A stretch of DNA of 32,225 bases. It comes from an uncultured Verrucomicrobiota bacterium (GTDB lineage Bacteria > Verrucomicrobiota > Verrucomicrobiia > Limisphaerales > AAA164-E04). A model generated the notes under the pieces. The model saw only the letters and a program-made list of their open reading frames with translations. It had not been told where the DNA came from and made no database searches. This document shows, in pieces, positions 13,947 to 22,600 of the stretch (its first letter is position 1; each line of letters opens with the position of its first letter). Location: positions 1-32,225 of the forward strand of contig CAJXVR010000043.1 in assembly GCA_913061285.1 (NCBI GenBank), given 5' to 3'. The translations under genes and the position numbers were made by a program.

Positions 13947-16907
13947 CTAGCGGACTCGATAGAATTTGGCTCCGTTTGTGTTGCTCAAGTCAATGACTAA
14001 CGGGGACTGCGCGTCGACCACCGGAGTGTATTCGCCCTCGACTGTGTCCGATGATAGAAGTGTCCCACTAAATTCGAGATTCAACTGAGAACCGTCGCGG
14101 CTAGCCGATAGACTCAAGCCTCCACCTCCTGGAATTGGGGGCAAGGGGCCAATCGGTGGAACCGGGATCGTTGGAGGTGCAAGGTCTGGCAGTGGCGATG
14201 CCCCGCCAGCGAGGAGTTGAATTTCTTCGATACTAAGTGCCACAGACCAAACGGCAGCGTTGTCGATGATGCCCGGGAATGGATCTGCAAAGAAATCAAT
14301 TGCTCCATCCCCTACTCGAAATCCGGTCGCAACCACACCGCCCTCGAACTCCTCATCCTCGGGAAACTCAGCCACGCCGAATTCGAAGCCCTCAACAGGT
14401 TCGTCTGTTTCATTGCTGAGAATGGGTTCCCCATCCAAATAAACGGATATCACCCCTTCATCGGCGTCGTGCGTCATGGCAACATGATGCCAGGTGTCGA
14501 GTTCGAGATTCGGCTCCTCGGAATTGACAGCACCGACCCACCCGGTATCAAAACCGAGCGTGTCACCGTTTAAATAGAGAACTTTGGAACCTGGATTGTG
14601 GCCGCTTTCAGCTGGCGCTCGACCAAAGATTCCAGCCCCTGCTTCTTCTCCCTCCGCCGCTGGCTCAAAGATCTTGACCATCGCTGCCCAGGTGAAGCTA
14701 TCGTTAAAATCGTAAGCTTCTGCATTCATGGCTGCCATGTGTGCGTTAAATTCGAGTGAGGTATCCAGCGCCTCCCCCGAACCGCCAAAGCCCTGATTTC
14801 CTGAAGTGATGGCGGCTCCTCCAGTGAGGATACCGTCGTGCTGGGGGGCATTGGGTGAGAGATCTCTGACCGTGTCATTCGGTGCCGAATCAAAGTCCCA
14901 ATAGCTTTCAAGAAAAGGGGCGGCGTTCGAAAGCTCCCCCCCGGCGAAAACAGGCGCCGCCTCGACACTCAGAATCGCTGGATCGGAGGTTTCGCTTACT
15001 GCTGAGAAATTGCTTCCAACGATGACTCGGTACTCACCTTCATCGGCCTCGGAGGCCCCTCGAATTCGCAATTCCGCACTATTGGCCCCTTCGATGTCCT
15101 CCCCGTCTTTCTGCCATTGGTAGGTAGGTGCCGTTCCGCTGGCTGTGACTTGAAGCCGCCCGGAACGCCCTTCGGTGACCGATGTGTCGGCGGGATGTTG
15201 TGTGATACTCGGAGGACTTGTGCTTCCCCCAGCTTCGAGCATCAAGGTGACAACGTCATCTTGTAGAAGGCTGTTCCGATAGACTCGAACTTCATCAATG
15301 AACCCAACGTAGTTCGAGGTATCCTGTCCACCGAGATCACCGAGCTCGGGGAAATCATCGCTTCCGTAGCCGATTGAAAAAAGACCGGAATCAGGCTGTT
15401 CGCCAAAGGGAATGTCTGCAGTGTCCACGACATTGCCATTAATATAGAACGTTTGGCTCGCGCCCTCTTCCCCTGCTTGATTGACGATGGCGATGTGATG
15501 CCATTCACCATCAATCAACTCAGGCCCGCCTCCTGCGTCTCCAATCCAGCCAGTATCGAATCCCAAGGCTCCCTCACGAACAAAGAGGCCTTTGTTGCCA
15601 GGGCTCCAACTTTCATCGGATGTACTCAAGATATTACCTTGGTCTTCGGACTGAATCATAACCGTCCAGGTAAAGTCGCCGTGTGTATTGAGTTTGAGCT
15701 TGTCGTCTGAATCTCGAAGGTAAGCATCAAAGCCCGTTTCGATACCTCGGCCTTTGGAACCGTCCGCCGCGAAAACACCAAAGTTCTCGAGATCCACGCC
15801 ATTGCCACTCGCATCTTTCCCGGGTTGGTCCGTCGTTTCAAAGTCCCAGTAAGCCGCCAAGCCGACCGCTGGATCCCAGTTCTCGACCACACTGATCTGG
15901 GCGGATTGGCTCTGACTCGAGCCAGATTGGTTACTTGCTGAGACGGAATATTCGCCTGCAGCGTCGGCTGTCGTTTCTTCAATAAAGAGGGAACTCTCGG
16001 TTGCATCCTCGATCTCTTCGCCATCTTTGAACCATTGGTAATCAACCAGGAGCCCTTCGGCCTCGACGGATAAGGTGAGGCTCCTGCCAAGGATTGCTTG
16101 TTGAGATTGAGGGTGGCTGGTGAGGACTGGCTTCGGAAGTTCACCGAGTCCGTCGATCAGGAGTTCCACAATTTCATCAGGCTCGAATGCTCGATCGTAG
16201 ATCCTCACTTCATCTAGGTTCCCAAAGAAGGTGTTGGGTTCAGGAAATTCCTCGCCGTCGATTTCTGGGTCGAAGCCGCCTGGGCTGCCGGCTCCCACGC
16301 GGAAAATGGCGTCATCGGGCTCAGCAACTTCTTCGAGGGCCCCTTCCACTTCGGAGACCAGTGAACCGTCGACGTAGAGTTCAAAGAATCCAATAGGATC
16401 ATCCTCGGGAAAATGTCCTACCACGACCGCGTGATGCCAGGCTCCATCTTGTATCTCTCCCTCGTATTCGGCAGCACCGACGAAGCCGATATCGAATCCA
16501 AGAAAGGATTCTTCCCCCTTGAACAATGCTTTTGAGCCCGGCAGCCATCCTTCTGGAGATTTCGAAATAAGCCCCCCCGCAAGGTCGTCTTCTACTTGGA
16601 ACCAAATCGACCATGTGAATGGGCTAGCGGTATCAAATGCCGCCGAATTACTCGCCTCCAAGCTGGTGAATCCGTCGAGAACCAAGGCGTTGCCTTTGAT
16701 GCCGTCGCCCGCTGAGCCGCCCCCGCTTAGATCTCGACTGTTCCCACTGGAATCCATGCCAAGACTGTTCCCATTCTCAAAAGCGTAATGAGCGACGAGT
16801 CCATCATTGAGGGCGGCGTTCAGGTTTGCGGTGCAAACAAGGAGGTAGCCCGCTAAAAGGCCTCCCTGAAACGTTTGAAGCGTTCGATGCAATGGGTGTG
16901 TTTTCAT
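13947..16907 (-). CDS. Secreted LamG/Ig-like multidomain surface protein
   Basis: This 986-aa acidic protein has a signal peptide (about residues 1-31, ending TANLNA) and alternating domains: LamG/concanavalin-like domains at about 33-254, 347-556 and 665-900, each with an LGFD-GWVGA-type strand and a WHHVA/WHHAV motif followed by a 'YVDG/YLDG' hairpin, and Ig-like domains at about 258-345 and 560-652 (YQWFKDGEEIEDA, YQWQKDGEDIEGA). A Pro/Gly-rich linker (about 905-930) leads to a C-terminal beta domain ending NGAKFYRVR, related to the ends of the 7106 and 11514 proteins. It likely binds glycans or adheres at the surface. It lies 29 bp behind a pseudopilin gene, a frequent pairing in this phylum, so the two are probably co-transcribed. 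Confidence 0.85.
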   Translation of the reverse strand: MKTHPLHRTLQTFQGGLLAGYLLVCTANLNAALNDGLVAHYAFENGNSLGMDSSGNSRDLSGGGSAGDGIKGNALVLDGFTSLEASNSAAFDTASPFTWSIWFQVEDDLAGGLISKSPEGWLPGSKALFKGEESFLGFDIGFVGAAEYEGEIQDGAWHHAVVVGHFPEDDPIGFFELYVDGSLVSEVEGALEEVAEPDDAIFRVGAGSPGGFDPEIDGEEFPEPNTFFGNLDEVRIYDRAFEPDEIVELLIDGLGELPKPVLTSHPQSQQAILGRSLTLSVEAEGLLVDYQWFKDGEEIEDATESSLFIEETTADAAGEYSVSASNQSGSSQSQSAQISVVENWDPAVGLAAYWDFETTDQPGKDASGNGVDLENFGVFAADGSKGRGIETGFDAYLRDSDDKLKLNTHGDFTWTVMIQSEDQGNILSTSDESWSPGNKGLFVREGALGFDTGWIGDAGGGPELIDGEWHHIAIVNQAGEEGASQTFYINGNVVDTADIPFGEQPDSGLFSIGYGSDDFPELGDLGGQDTSNYVGFIDEVRVYRNSLLQDDVVTLMLEAGGSTSPPSITQHPADTSVTEGRSGRLQVTASGTAPTYQWQKDGEDIEGANSAELRIRGASEADEGEYRVIVGSNFSAVSETSDPAILSVEAAPVFAGGELSNAAPFLESYWDFDSAPNDTVRDLSPNAPQHDGILTGGAAITSGNQGFGGSGEALDTSLEFNAHMAAMNAEAYDFNDSFTWAAMVKIFEPAAEGEEAGAGIFGRAPAESGHNPGSKVLYLNGDTLGFDTGWVGAVNSEEPNLELDTWHHVAMTHDADEGVISVYLDGEPILSNETDEPVEGFEFGVAEFPEDEEFEGGVVATGFRVGDGAIDFFADPFPGIIDNAAVWSVALSIEEIQLLAGGASPLPDLAPPTIPVPPIGPLPPIPGGGGLSLSASRDGSQLNLEFSGTLLSSDTVEGEYTPVVDAQSPLVIDLSNTNGAKFYRVR

Positions 16908-16936
16908 AAGTGTTGTGGCATTGCTAGCACGTCCCG

Positions 16937-17746
16937 TTACCAGTAGTAAGTATCTCCTCCAGCCGATATTCTGCCGCCGGGGTAACGGGATGGAATCCTC
17001 ATTTTGTCGAGGTGGATAAACTCGGATGTTTTCTTCCAGGAGACATGACCATCGCCGAATAACTGGTTAACGCCCGAAATGTTTGGGACGTCGCCACCAT
17101 CGCGAGGCATGTATTCAACTTCGTTATAAGCCCAGCCGTTAGGGCCATGATTGTAGCGCCATTCTCGATCCGATGCGTCGTAATACAAAATATCTGTCAT
17201 GAGGATCCGACTGGATTCAAGTTGATTGTCTACCAGCTCCTCATCGGCGAGTTCGCTTTTGTCGGAATCCGGGACGAGTCCCACTCGACCGAAATAGGTG
17301 TATTGGTACTCGAGAAAATTGTGTTCGGCAAAATTTACCTCCTTGATCCAGCGATTCATCAAGCGGGCATTAATTTCCGGGCACATAGCGACCCCCTCGA
17401 TGTTCTCGTTCTGCATATCATAGGCAGAGACATAGGGCTGGATGGTATCGATCGACCACTCGACTGGATTAGCTTGATTTTCAAAGCGGATGAAATTGGG
17501 ACGGGTCCCCCACTGTTGCACCATCTGCATGACTTGTTCTTCGTTGTCGCTGGTTTGAGTCGTGATGGCGATTCCGTATTGACGGAGATTGCTCAAACAC
17601 TTGATCTGCTTGGTTTTCTTTTTTGCCTTCGCGAGCGAAGGGAGAAGCATTCCAGCCAAGATGGCGATGATGGCGATAACAACCAAGAGCTCGATCAGCG
17701 TGAATCCGCGATTGCGAATCTGATATCGATGCAGAGCGTGTCTCAT
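16937..17746 (-). CDS. Type II secretion-like pseudopilin (H-X9-DG type)
   Basis: The 269-aa protein has a basic leader ending Arg-Gly14, then mature Phe15 with Glu at +5 and the hydrophobic stretch [21 protein letters not shown]. The connector [12 protein letters not shown] and the C-terminal [12 protein letters not shown] motif place it in the same PVC prepilin-like family as the 5976 protein; the two are alike only at the N-terminus and at this motif. It is the first gene of a minus-strand unit with the LamG protein and is divergent from the ECF sigma gene across a 238-bp spacer. A role in a surface filament or secretion-linked structure is inferred. Confidence 0.9.
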   Translation of the reverse strand: MRHALHRYQIRNRGFTLIELLVVIAIIAILAGMLLPSLAKAKKKTKQIKCLSNLRQYGIAITTQTSDNEEQVMQMVQQWGTRPNFIRFENQANPVEWSIDTIQPYVSAYDMQNENIEGVAMCPEINARLMNRWIKEVNFAEHNFLEYQYTYFGRVGLVPDSDKSELADEELVDNQLESSRILMTDILYYDASDREWRYNHGPNGWAYNEVEYMPRDGGDVPNISGVNQLFGDGHVSWKKTSEFIHLDKMRIPSRYPGGRISAGGDTYYW

Positions 17747-17917
17747 ATTCTAGAGCAGGATTCAGTCTGGGATACCACGGAACGCCCAAAATGCACAGCT
17801 GTTCACAGGGTCTCCACGGGTGCTTGTAAGGGTTAATCCCTCGCACCCTAAGAATATTGTCAAAAATTGAAAAAAAATAATCGGCTGTTAAATTCGTGCC
17901 CAGCCCCTGAGAGTAAT

Positions 17918-17932
17918 TATGCATCGTGCATA
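17918..17932. promoter_or_regulatory. Palindrome in the divergent pseudopilin/sigma spacer
   Basis: TATGCA-TCG-TGCATA is a perfect 6-bp inverted repeat. It ends just before TAGAAT (17937-17942), a good -10-like hexamer for the plus-strand sigma gene with no convincing -35, so it could be an operator or activator site. Confidence 0.4.
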
Positions 17933-17984
17933 GAGTTAGAATATTAAAGAAACGCACAATAAGTGCCTTGAGAAGCGCATTAAG

Positions 17985-18563
17985 ATGAATATGTCGGATA
18001 ATCCTATGGATAGTGACTCTTTGCTCATTGAACGTGTCAAGCAAGGTAGTCGCGACGCTGCGGAAGTGCTCCTGCGCCGCTATTCATCGGGTTTATTCGA
18101 ATTCTTGTTAACGATGCTGCGAGATGTGCCAGATGCGGAGGACGCCGCCCAAGAAACAATGATCAAAGCTTTGAGGGCGATGCCTCAGTACGAAGAACGA
18201 GGGCAGTTTAAGGCCTGGCTCTATTGTATTGCTCAACGCGAAGGCCTACAGGTTATTCGAAAGCGGCAGACGATAATGCGCAAGAATGTGGAGGCTTTCG
18301 AACCCTGCCAGTTCGAGAACATCGCTAGCTCCGAACGGGGGCCATTGGAGAATCTTATTGGACGCGAACAAGCCCGATCGATTCAAAGAATCATGTCTCG
18401 CCTACCGGCTATGGAGCGTAAGGTGTTCCTTTTGCGAGCGCAAACGGGTCTTTCTTTTGCTGAGATTGCCAGCCTGATGCAATGTCCGATCAATACTGCA
18501 TTGGGAAGAATGAGAAACGCGTCTTTAAAATTGAGACGATGGATTCGGACAGCAGATTTTTAA
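17985..18563 (+). CDS. ECF-type RNA polymerase sigma factor
   Basis: The 192-aa protein has sigma region 2 at about residues 25-95 (LRRYSSGLFEFLLTMLRDVPDAEDAAQETMIKAL, then GQFKAWLYCIAQREG, the -10 recognition part) and region 4 at about 133-188 (LPAMERKVFLLRAQTGLSFAEIASLM, with the NTALGRMRNASLKLRR recognition helix). There is no region 1.1 or 3, which defines the ECF group. It directs RNA polymerase to stress or envelope promoters and is normally held by an anti-sigma factor; the next gene, 13 bp downstream, encodes a plausible one. The ATG at 17985 is adopted; another in-frame ATG follows two codons later. Confidence 0.93.
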   Translation: MNMSDNPMDSDSLLIERVKQGSRDAAEVLLRRYSSGLFEFLLTMLRDVPDAEDAAQETMIKALRAMPQYEERGQFKAWLYCIAQREGLQVIRKRQTIMRKNVEAFEPCQFENIASSERGPLENLIGREQARSIQRIMSRLPAMERKVFLLRAQTGLSFAEIASLMQCPINTALGRMRNASLKLRRWIRTADF

Positions 18564-18576
18564 GAGAGTTTTTGCC

Positions 18577-18933
18577 GTGGAAGAAAAAAGCAAACGAGAT
18601 TGGGTCGAGGCGGCACTGGATCAATGGGATCTGGAACGACGACTGAAAGATCGCCGCAAGTTGCAGAAGATTGTTTCTTCCAGTCTTTTTGTGGTGTTCT
18701 GCATCTCCATGCTCTCGTTCACTCAGCTGCAACGCTCGCGTCCGGGCTCGAAAATAGGAGCCCTATCTAGCCAAACGATGGCTCGGCCGAAACCCTCAAA
18801 GCAGGAATCTCTCGAGCTCGCTCAAAACAGGGTCTTCGGCTTGATGAATGGGAGGCAATTGCGGAGTCGACAGCACGTGAGTCGTCTTGGAAAGGGCGTC
18901 TCGCGTCTTAGTTCGCGACTTGGCAGAAAATAA
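18577..18933 (+). CDS. Small single-span membrane protein, candidate anti-sigma factor
   Basis: No named domain is recognised. The 118-aa product has a charged amphipathic N-terminal segment (about residues 1-31, with DWVEAALDQWDLERRLKDRR), one membrane helix (about 32-49, IVSSSLFVVFCISMLSF) and a basic, low-complexity outer tail. A short cytoplasmic sigma-binding helix plus a single span is the architecture of CnrY-like anti-sigma factors. Its position directly after the ECF sigma gene supports this. The start is a GTG, with AAGAGAG eight bases upstream overlapping the end of the sigma gene. Function is inferred from architecture and location. Confidence 0.6.
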   Translation: MEEKSKRDWVEAALDQWDLERRLKDRRKLQKIVSSSLFVVFCISMLSFTQLQRSRPGSKIGALSSQTMARPKPSKQESLELAQNRVFGLMNGRQLRSRQHVSRLGKGVSRLSSRLGRK

Positions 18934-18949
18934 GAATTAGGAATGTCGA

Positions 18950-19606
18950 ATGGAACTTAGACTCTGCCATTATCTATTATTGCTCGTGTTCGTTGGTACA
19001 TGGCTTCCTTCATCACACATGTCTGGTGGTGGTATTCCAGAAGAGGGGCTATCCGCGACACATGCGATGGCATTTATTGCGGAAGAGATCCCAGAGCTTC
19101 ATGCCGAAATTGAGATTCTTCTCAATCAAATGCCAGAAATGTCGGAGGCAGTCCATGAGACAGTTACCGCTATTCATGAAGATTATCTGCGCTTTACTGA
19201 TATGAGTTCCGAGCTGGCTCAGATCTTTTTGACGATCAAGAAGCGGGAATTTCAAAATCAGATCATGGCTGAGAAAATTCAATCACTGACCGATCCGAAG
19301 AAACGAAGCTCCGAGTTCAACCGACTGACCAATCACATGAATGTGACCTTCGATCTCCATTTAAAGTTAGTGAAGGGAGAACTCGCTTGGCTTGAGAGAG
19401 AGGTGGAGGGACTCAAGGACTTAGTGGAGTCCGAGCAGGAAAATAAGAGCCGGCTCGTTCGGGAAGACCTTGAGGCTGTATTGCTAAAGAATAATCCCCT
19501 CCTGAGGATTTCAATCAGCGGACTTGGCGAGAAGCAGACTCAGGAGCAGCAGGCGGCGCTTAAGAAACTGATCGAAGGCCTCGCACCGACCGACTCTAAA
19601 GAATAG
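18950..19606 (+). CDS. Secreted all-helical protein, candidate periplasmic sensor
   Basis: The 218-aa protein has an N-terminal signal peptide (LRLCHYLLLLVFVGTWLPSS, about residues 3-22) and then almost pure helix: long acidic/basic amphipathic segments with His and Met clusters (IPELHAEIEILLNQMPEM, HETVTAIHEDYLRF) and a predicted coiled coil around 135-175. This resembles the hooked four-helix periplasmic proteins CpxP, Spy and CnrX, although I see no clear LTxxQ motif. As third gene after an ECF sigma and a single-span protein, it would fit a CnrX-like sensor that controls the anti-sigma factor. An AGGA ribosome-binding site lies seven bases before the ATG. Not assignable to a family with certainty. 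Confidence 0.55.
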   Translation: MELRLCHYLLLLVFVGTWLPSSHMSGGGIPEEGLSATHAMAFIAEEIPELHAEIEILLNQMPEMSEAVHETVTAIHEDYLRFTDMSSELAQIFLTIKKREFQNQIMAEKIQSLTDPKKRSSEFNRLTNHMNVTFDLHLKLVKGELAWLEREVEGLKDLVESEQENKSRLVREDLEAVLLKNNPLLRISISGLGEKQTQEQQAALKKLIEGLAPTDSKE

Positions 19607-19687
19607 TTCGATGAGGCGACAAAGTCGGCTTGCTTCTCTCCGAAGCTTGTTGCGTCTTCACTTTTACCCAATCACCCAAAGAGACAG

Positions 19688-22600
19688 ATGAAAAACAGAC
19701 CGAATGCGCTTCAAGCCGGATCAACTGCAGTGCTCTTGATATTCTGCATGCTCGTTCCTTTCGTGGCCGCTGGGGATCCCCCCCATGTCGTCATCATTCA
19801 TGGAGAACCCGAATATGGATCAGCGCAGACAATGCCCGCCCTGGCTCGCGATCTTGAATCCCATCTCGGCGTTCGAACCACGGTTCTTCGCTCCAACCGA
19901 AACGAACGGGGAGATCTTCCCAGCCTCGAGGTTTTGGATGAGGCAGATTTGCTTGTGCTTTTCATTCGCTTTCGCATGGCGAGCGATGCTCAATTTGAAC
20001 GCCTTAAATCTTGGTTCGACGCAGGGAAACCGGCGCTCGCCTTTCGAACAACCAGCCATGGGTTTTGGGAGGACAAGGGCTGGTTTGTGCCGTTCTTCGG
20101 GGGGCACTACAAGGCTCATGCGCCGAATCAGCCAGGAACGTCAGTAGTCGTTTCAGCTCGACAACAGTCGCACCCCATTCTCCGTGGCGTTGCGACCAGT
20201 TTTCACTTCGGGCACGGGGGGACCTATAACACCCAACCGTTGTCGGACTTTGTGAAACCACTACTCTTTGGCAAGACCTTGGATTTACCCGCAGAACCTG
20301 TTGCTTGGACGGCGGCCTACCGGCCGGGGCAACGACTTTTTTACACGTCTCTCGGAGACAAGGAAAACTTTGAGAACGCTTCTTTTCAAAACCTCATACT
20401 CAATGCATCAGCTTGGGGACTCGGACGAGAGGTGCCTAAGGGAGGAGTGCTGTCTCTGGCTGATTCGAAGGGCACGGATGAGCTACTTCAAAATATTCCC
20501 CCGGCTCCCCAACCGTCCCAATCGGAGGCGACGGCACTTCTGCCCGAGGGAGACCTCGAGGCGTGGCAACATTGGGACCCAAGTGTCGAACCTCGAGCGA
20601 TTGGCTTGGATGATCGTGCGAATACGAGCTCTGGCGGTCCCGTCTATAGCCAAGCTCGGTGGACTCGGGATCAACATAGCGTCATCGCTCGCCCTGGATT
20701 TGGGGATATCATGACGAAGCAACACTTCAAGGATGGGCTTTTTAAGATTGATTTCCTGATCCCCGAAGAACCTTCAGCCTATCCCAAAAAATTCCGGGGC
20801 AACAGCGGGGTTTTCATCGATGGAAAATGGGAAATTCAAATCGTCAACTCTTACGGCGATGAGGGAGTGGATGACAAGTATACTTGTGGCGCGATTTTTG
20901 GTGTCGCGGCGCCCACGGAGAACGCTTGCGGGAAACCCGGAACCTGGCAGTCGATGGAAGTGGCTGTCCAACGAACCGTTCAGGGGACCAATTTGTCTGT
21001 GTGGCTCAATGGCGTTCAAATTCACGATCAGATAAGCGTCTCTCGTCCGACCGTTTACGGTTTTATCGAGGAGGATGAAAACGACGACGATGACGAGGAG
21101 GAGAGCGAGTCCTTCCCGGTGGTCATCTTTAAGTCGCGGAGCTCGAAGTTGGCGAATTTCGAAAAGGACTTCACCTGCCGGGTCAGTTTTCGGACAGAGG
21201 ATGATGGTCCCATTTTTGGTAAGGCGCGTCCTATGAAAGATTCTGGAAGGAGTGACCTGTCGCTGGTTGTTCGGAAGGGAAGATTGGTTTGGTCTCAGGG
21301 CAAATCAAGCATCGTCTCGAGTCGAGACCGGGTCGATGATGGGGAATGGCACCAGGCCCTGATCCGCTCCACTAAGGGGCAGTGCACGCTCTATGTCGAC
21401 GGCAAAGCTCAGTCCAGTAAGAACGTTAAGGTGAATCCGACTCGAAGCGGAAGCCGATTGATCTTGGGATATGTCGCCACTGACTTTCCCGCAAATGACG
21501 ACGGGGAGCCGCAACGCTGGCAAGGGGAAATCCGGGATTTTGACTATTTTCCGAAAGCACTTACGTCGAGAGAGCTTCAAAGGCCCAAGCGACGAGCCCT
21601 CAATGGGAACATCCATTGGGAAGCCGGAGGAGGGATAGAGACGTTTCAGGGAGATGCGGCGAGAGCTATTGATATGGGAGCTTCGTACACGGCTGTCGTG
21701 CGATTTCGCGGGGAAGGCAACGGACCACTCTTTTCAAAGGCTCCTCTCACGGGCCGATGGGCGCCGGATGGCAAAGTGTTGTTCGTCTCTGAGGGGCATA
21801 TGGTTTTTGATGTTGGTTGGGTAGGAGCGATCGAAGCCGAGGATGTCGAAGTCGACGATGGAAAATGGCATGTGGCAGCTGTCGTTCATCATCAAGGTGC
21901 CACTCGCCTGTATGTGGATGGAAAGTTAGCAGGAAGCTCCGACAATTTAGGTCGCCCCGATGGGAGCAATCACGTCTTCAAGGTCGGAGCCTGTTCTACA
22001 GATTTCCCGGATGACGCTCCGCCGGCCTACCCCGGGCAGATCTCACATCTGGCATTTCGTGCTCAGGCGACCCCACCACAGGAGATCGCACGGATTAATT
22101 TTGGGAACGCGAATCGGGGGCGATGGAATGTTTGGCGTGAATACGAAGGCGAAAGCACTCCCCCCCTCGACTACCAGGTCGTCATGCTGGAATCAGAAGC
22201 CATTGACGAAGAGGAAGAGGAGGAAGAAGCGTCAAGCGGGGCACAAAACCTCGCATCTGAAGGAGGCCCTTTGCGCCTGCAGGCAGACTCGTCTGAGGTG
22301 CGATTCGCCAACGTTACTGTCGAGCCCTTGGGCGAGATCGATCATGCCTCAATCATTCGCAGTTGGGATGATGAAACCCTTGTCCGGGGACACCGTGTTT
22401 ACGACGCCATCTGCATTACCTGCCACGGGAATCTAGAAAAGGAAGGTTCATTGCCGACCTCGCGAAAATTCTGGGAGGCCGAATTCAAGAATGGCAAGGA
22501 TCCCTACAGCCTCTTCACAACCTTGGGAACCGGATACGAGCAAATGCCAGCCTTCCCTTTTCTCACGGTTCAACAGCGCTATGACGTTATTCACTATATT

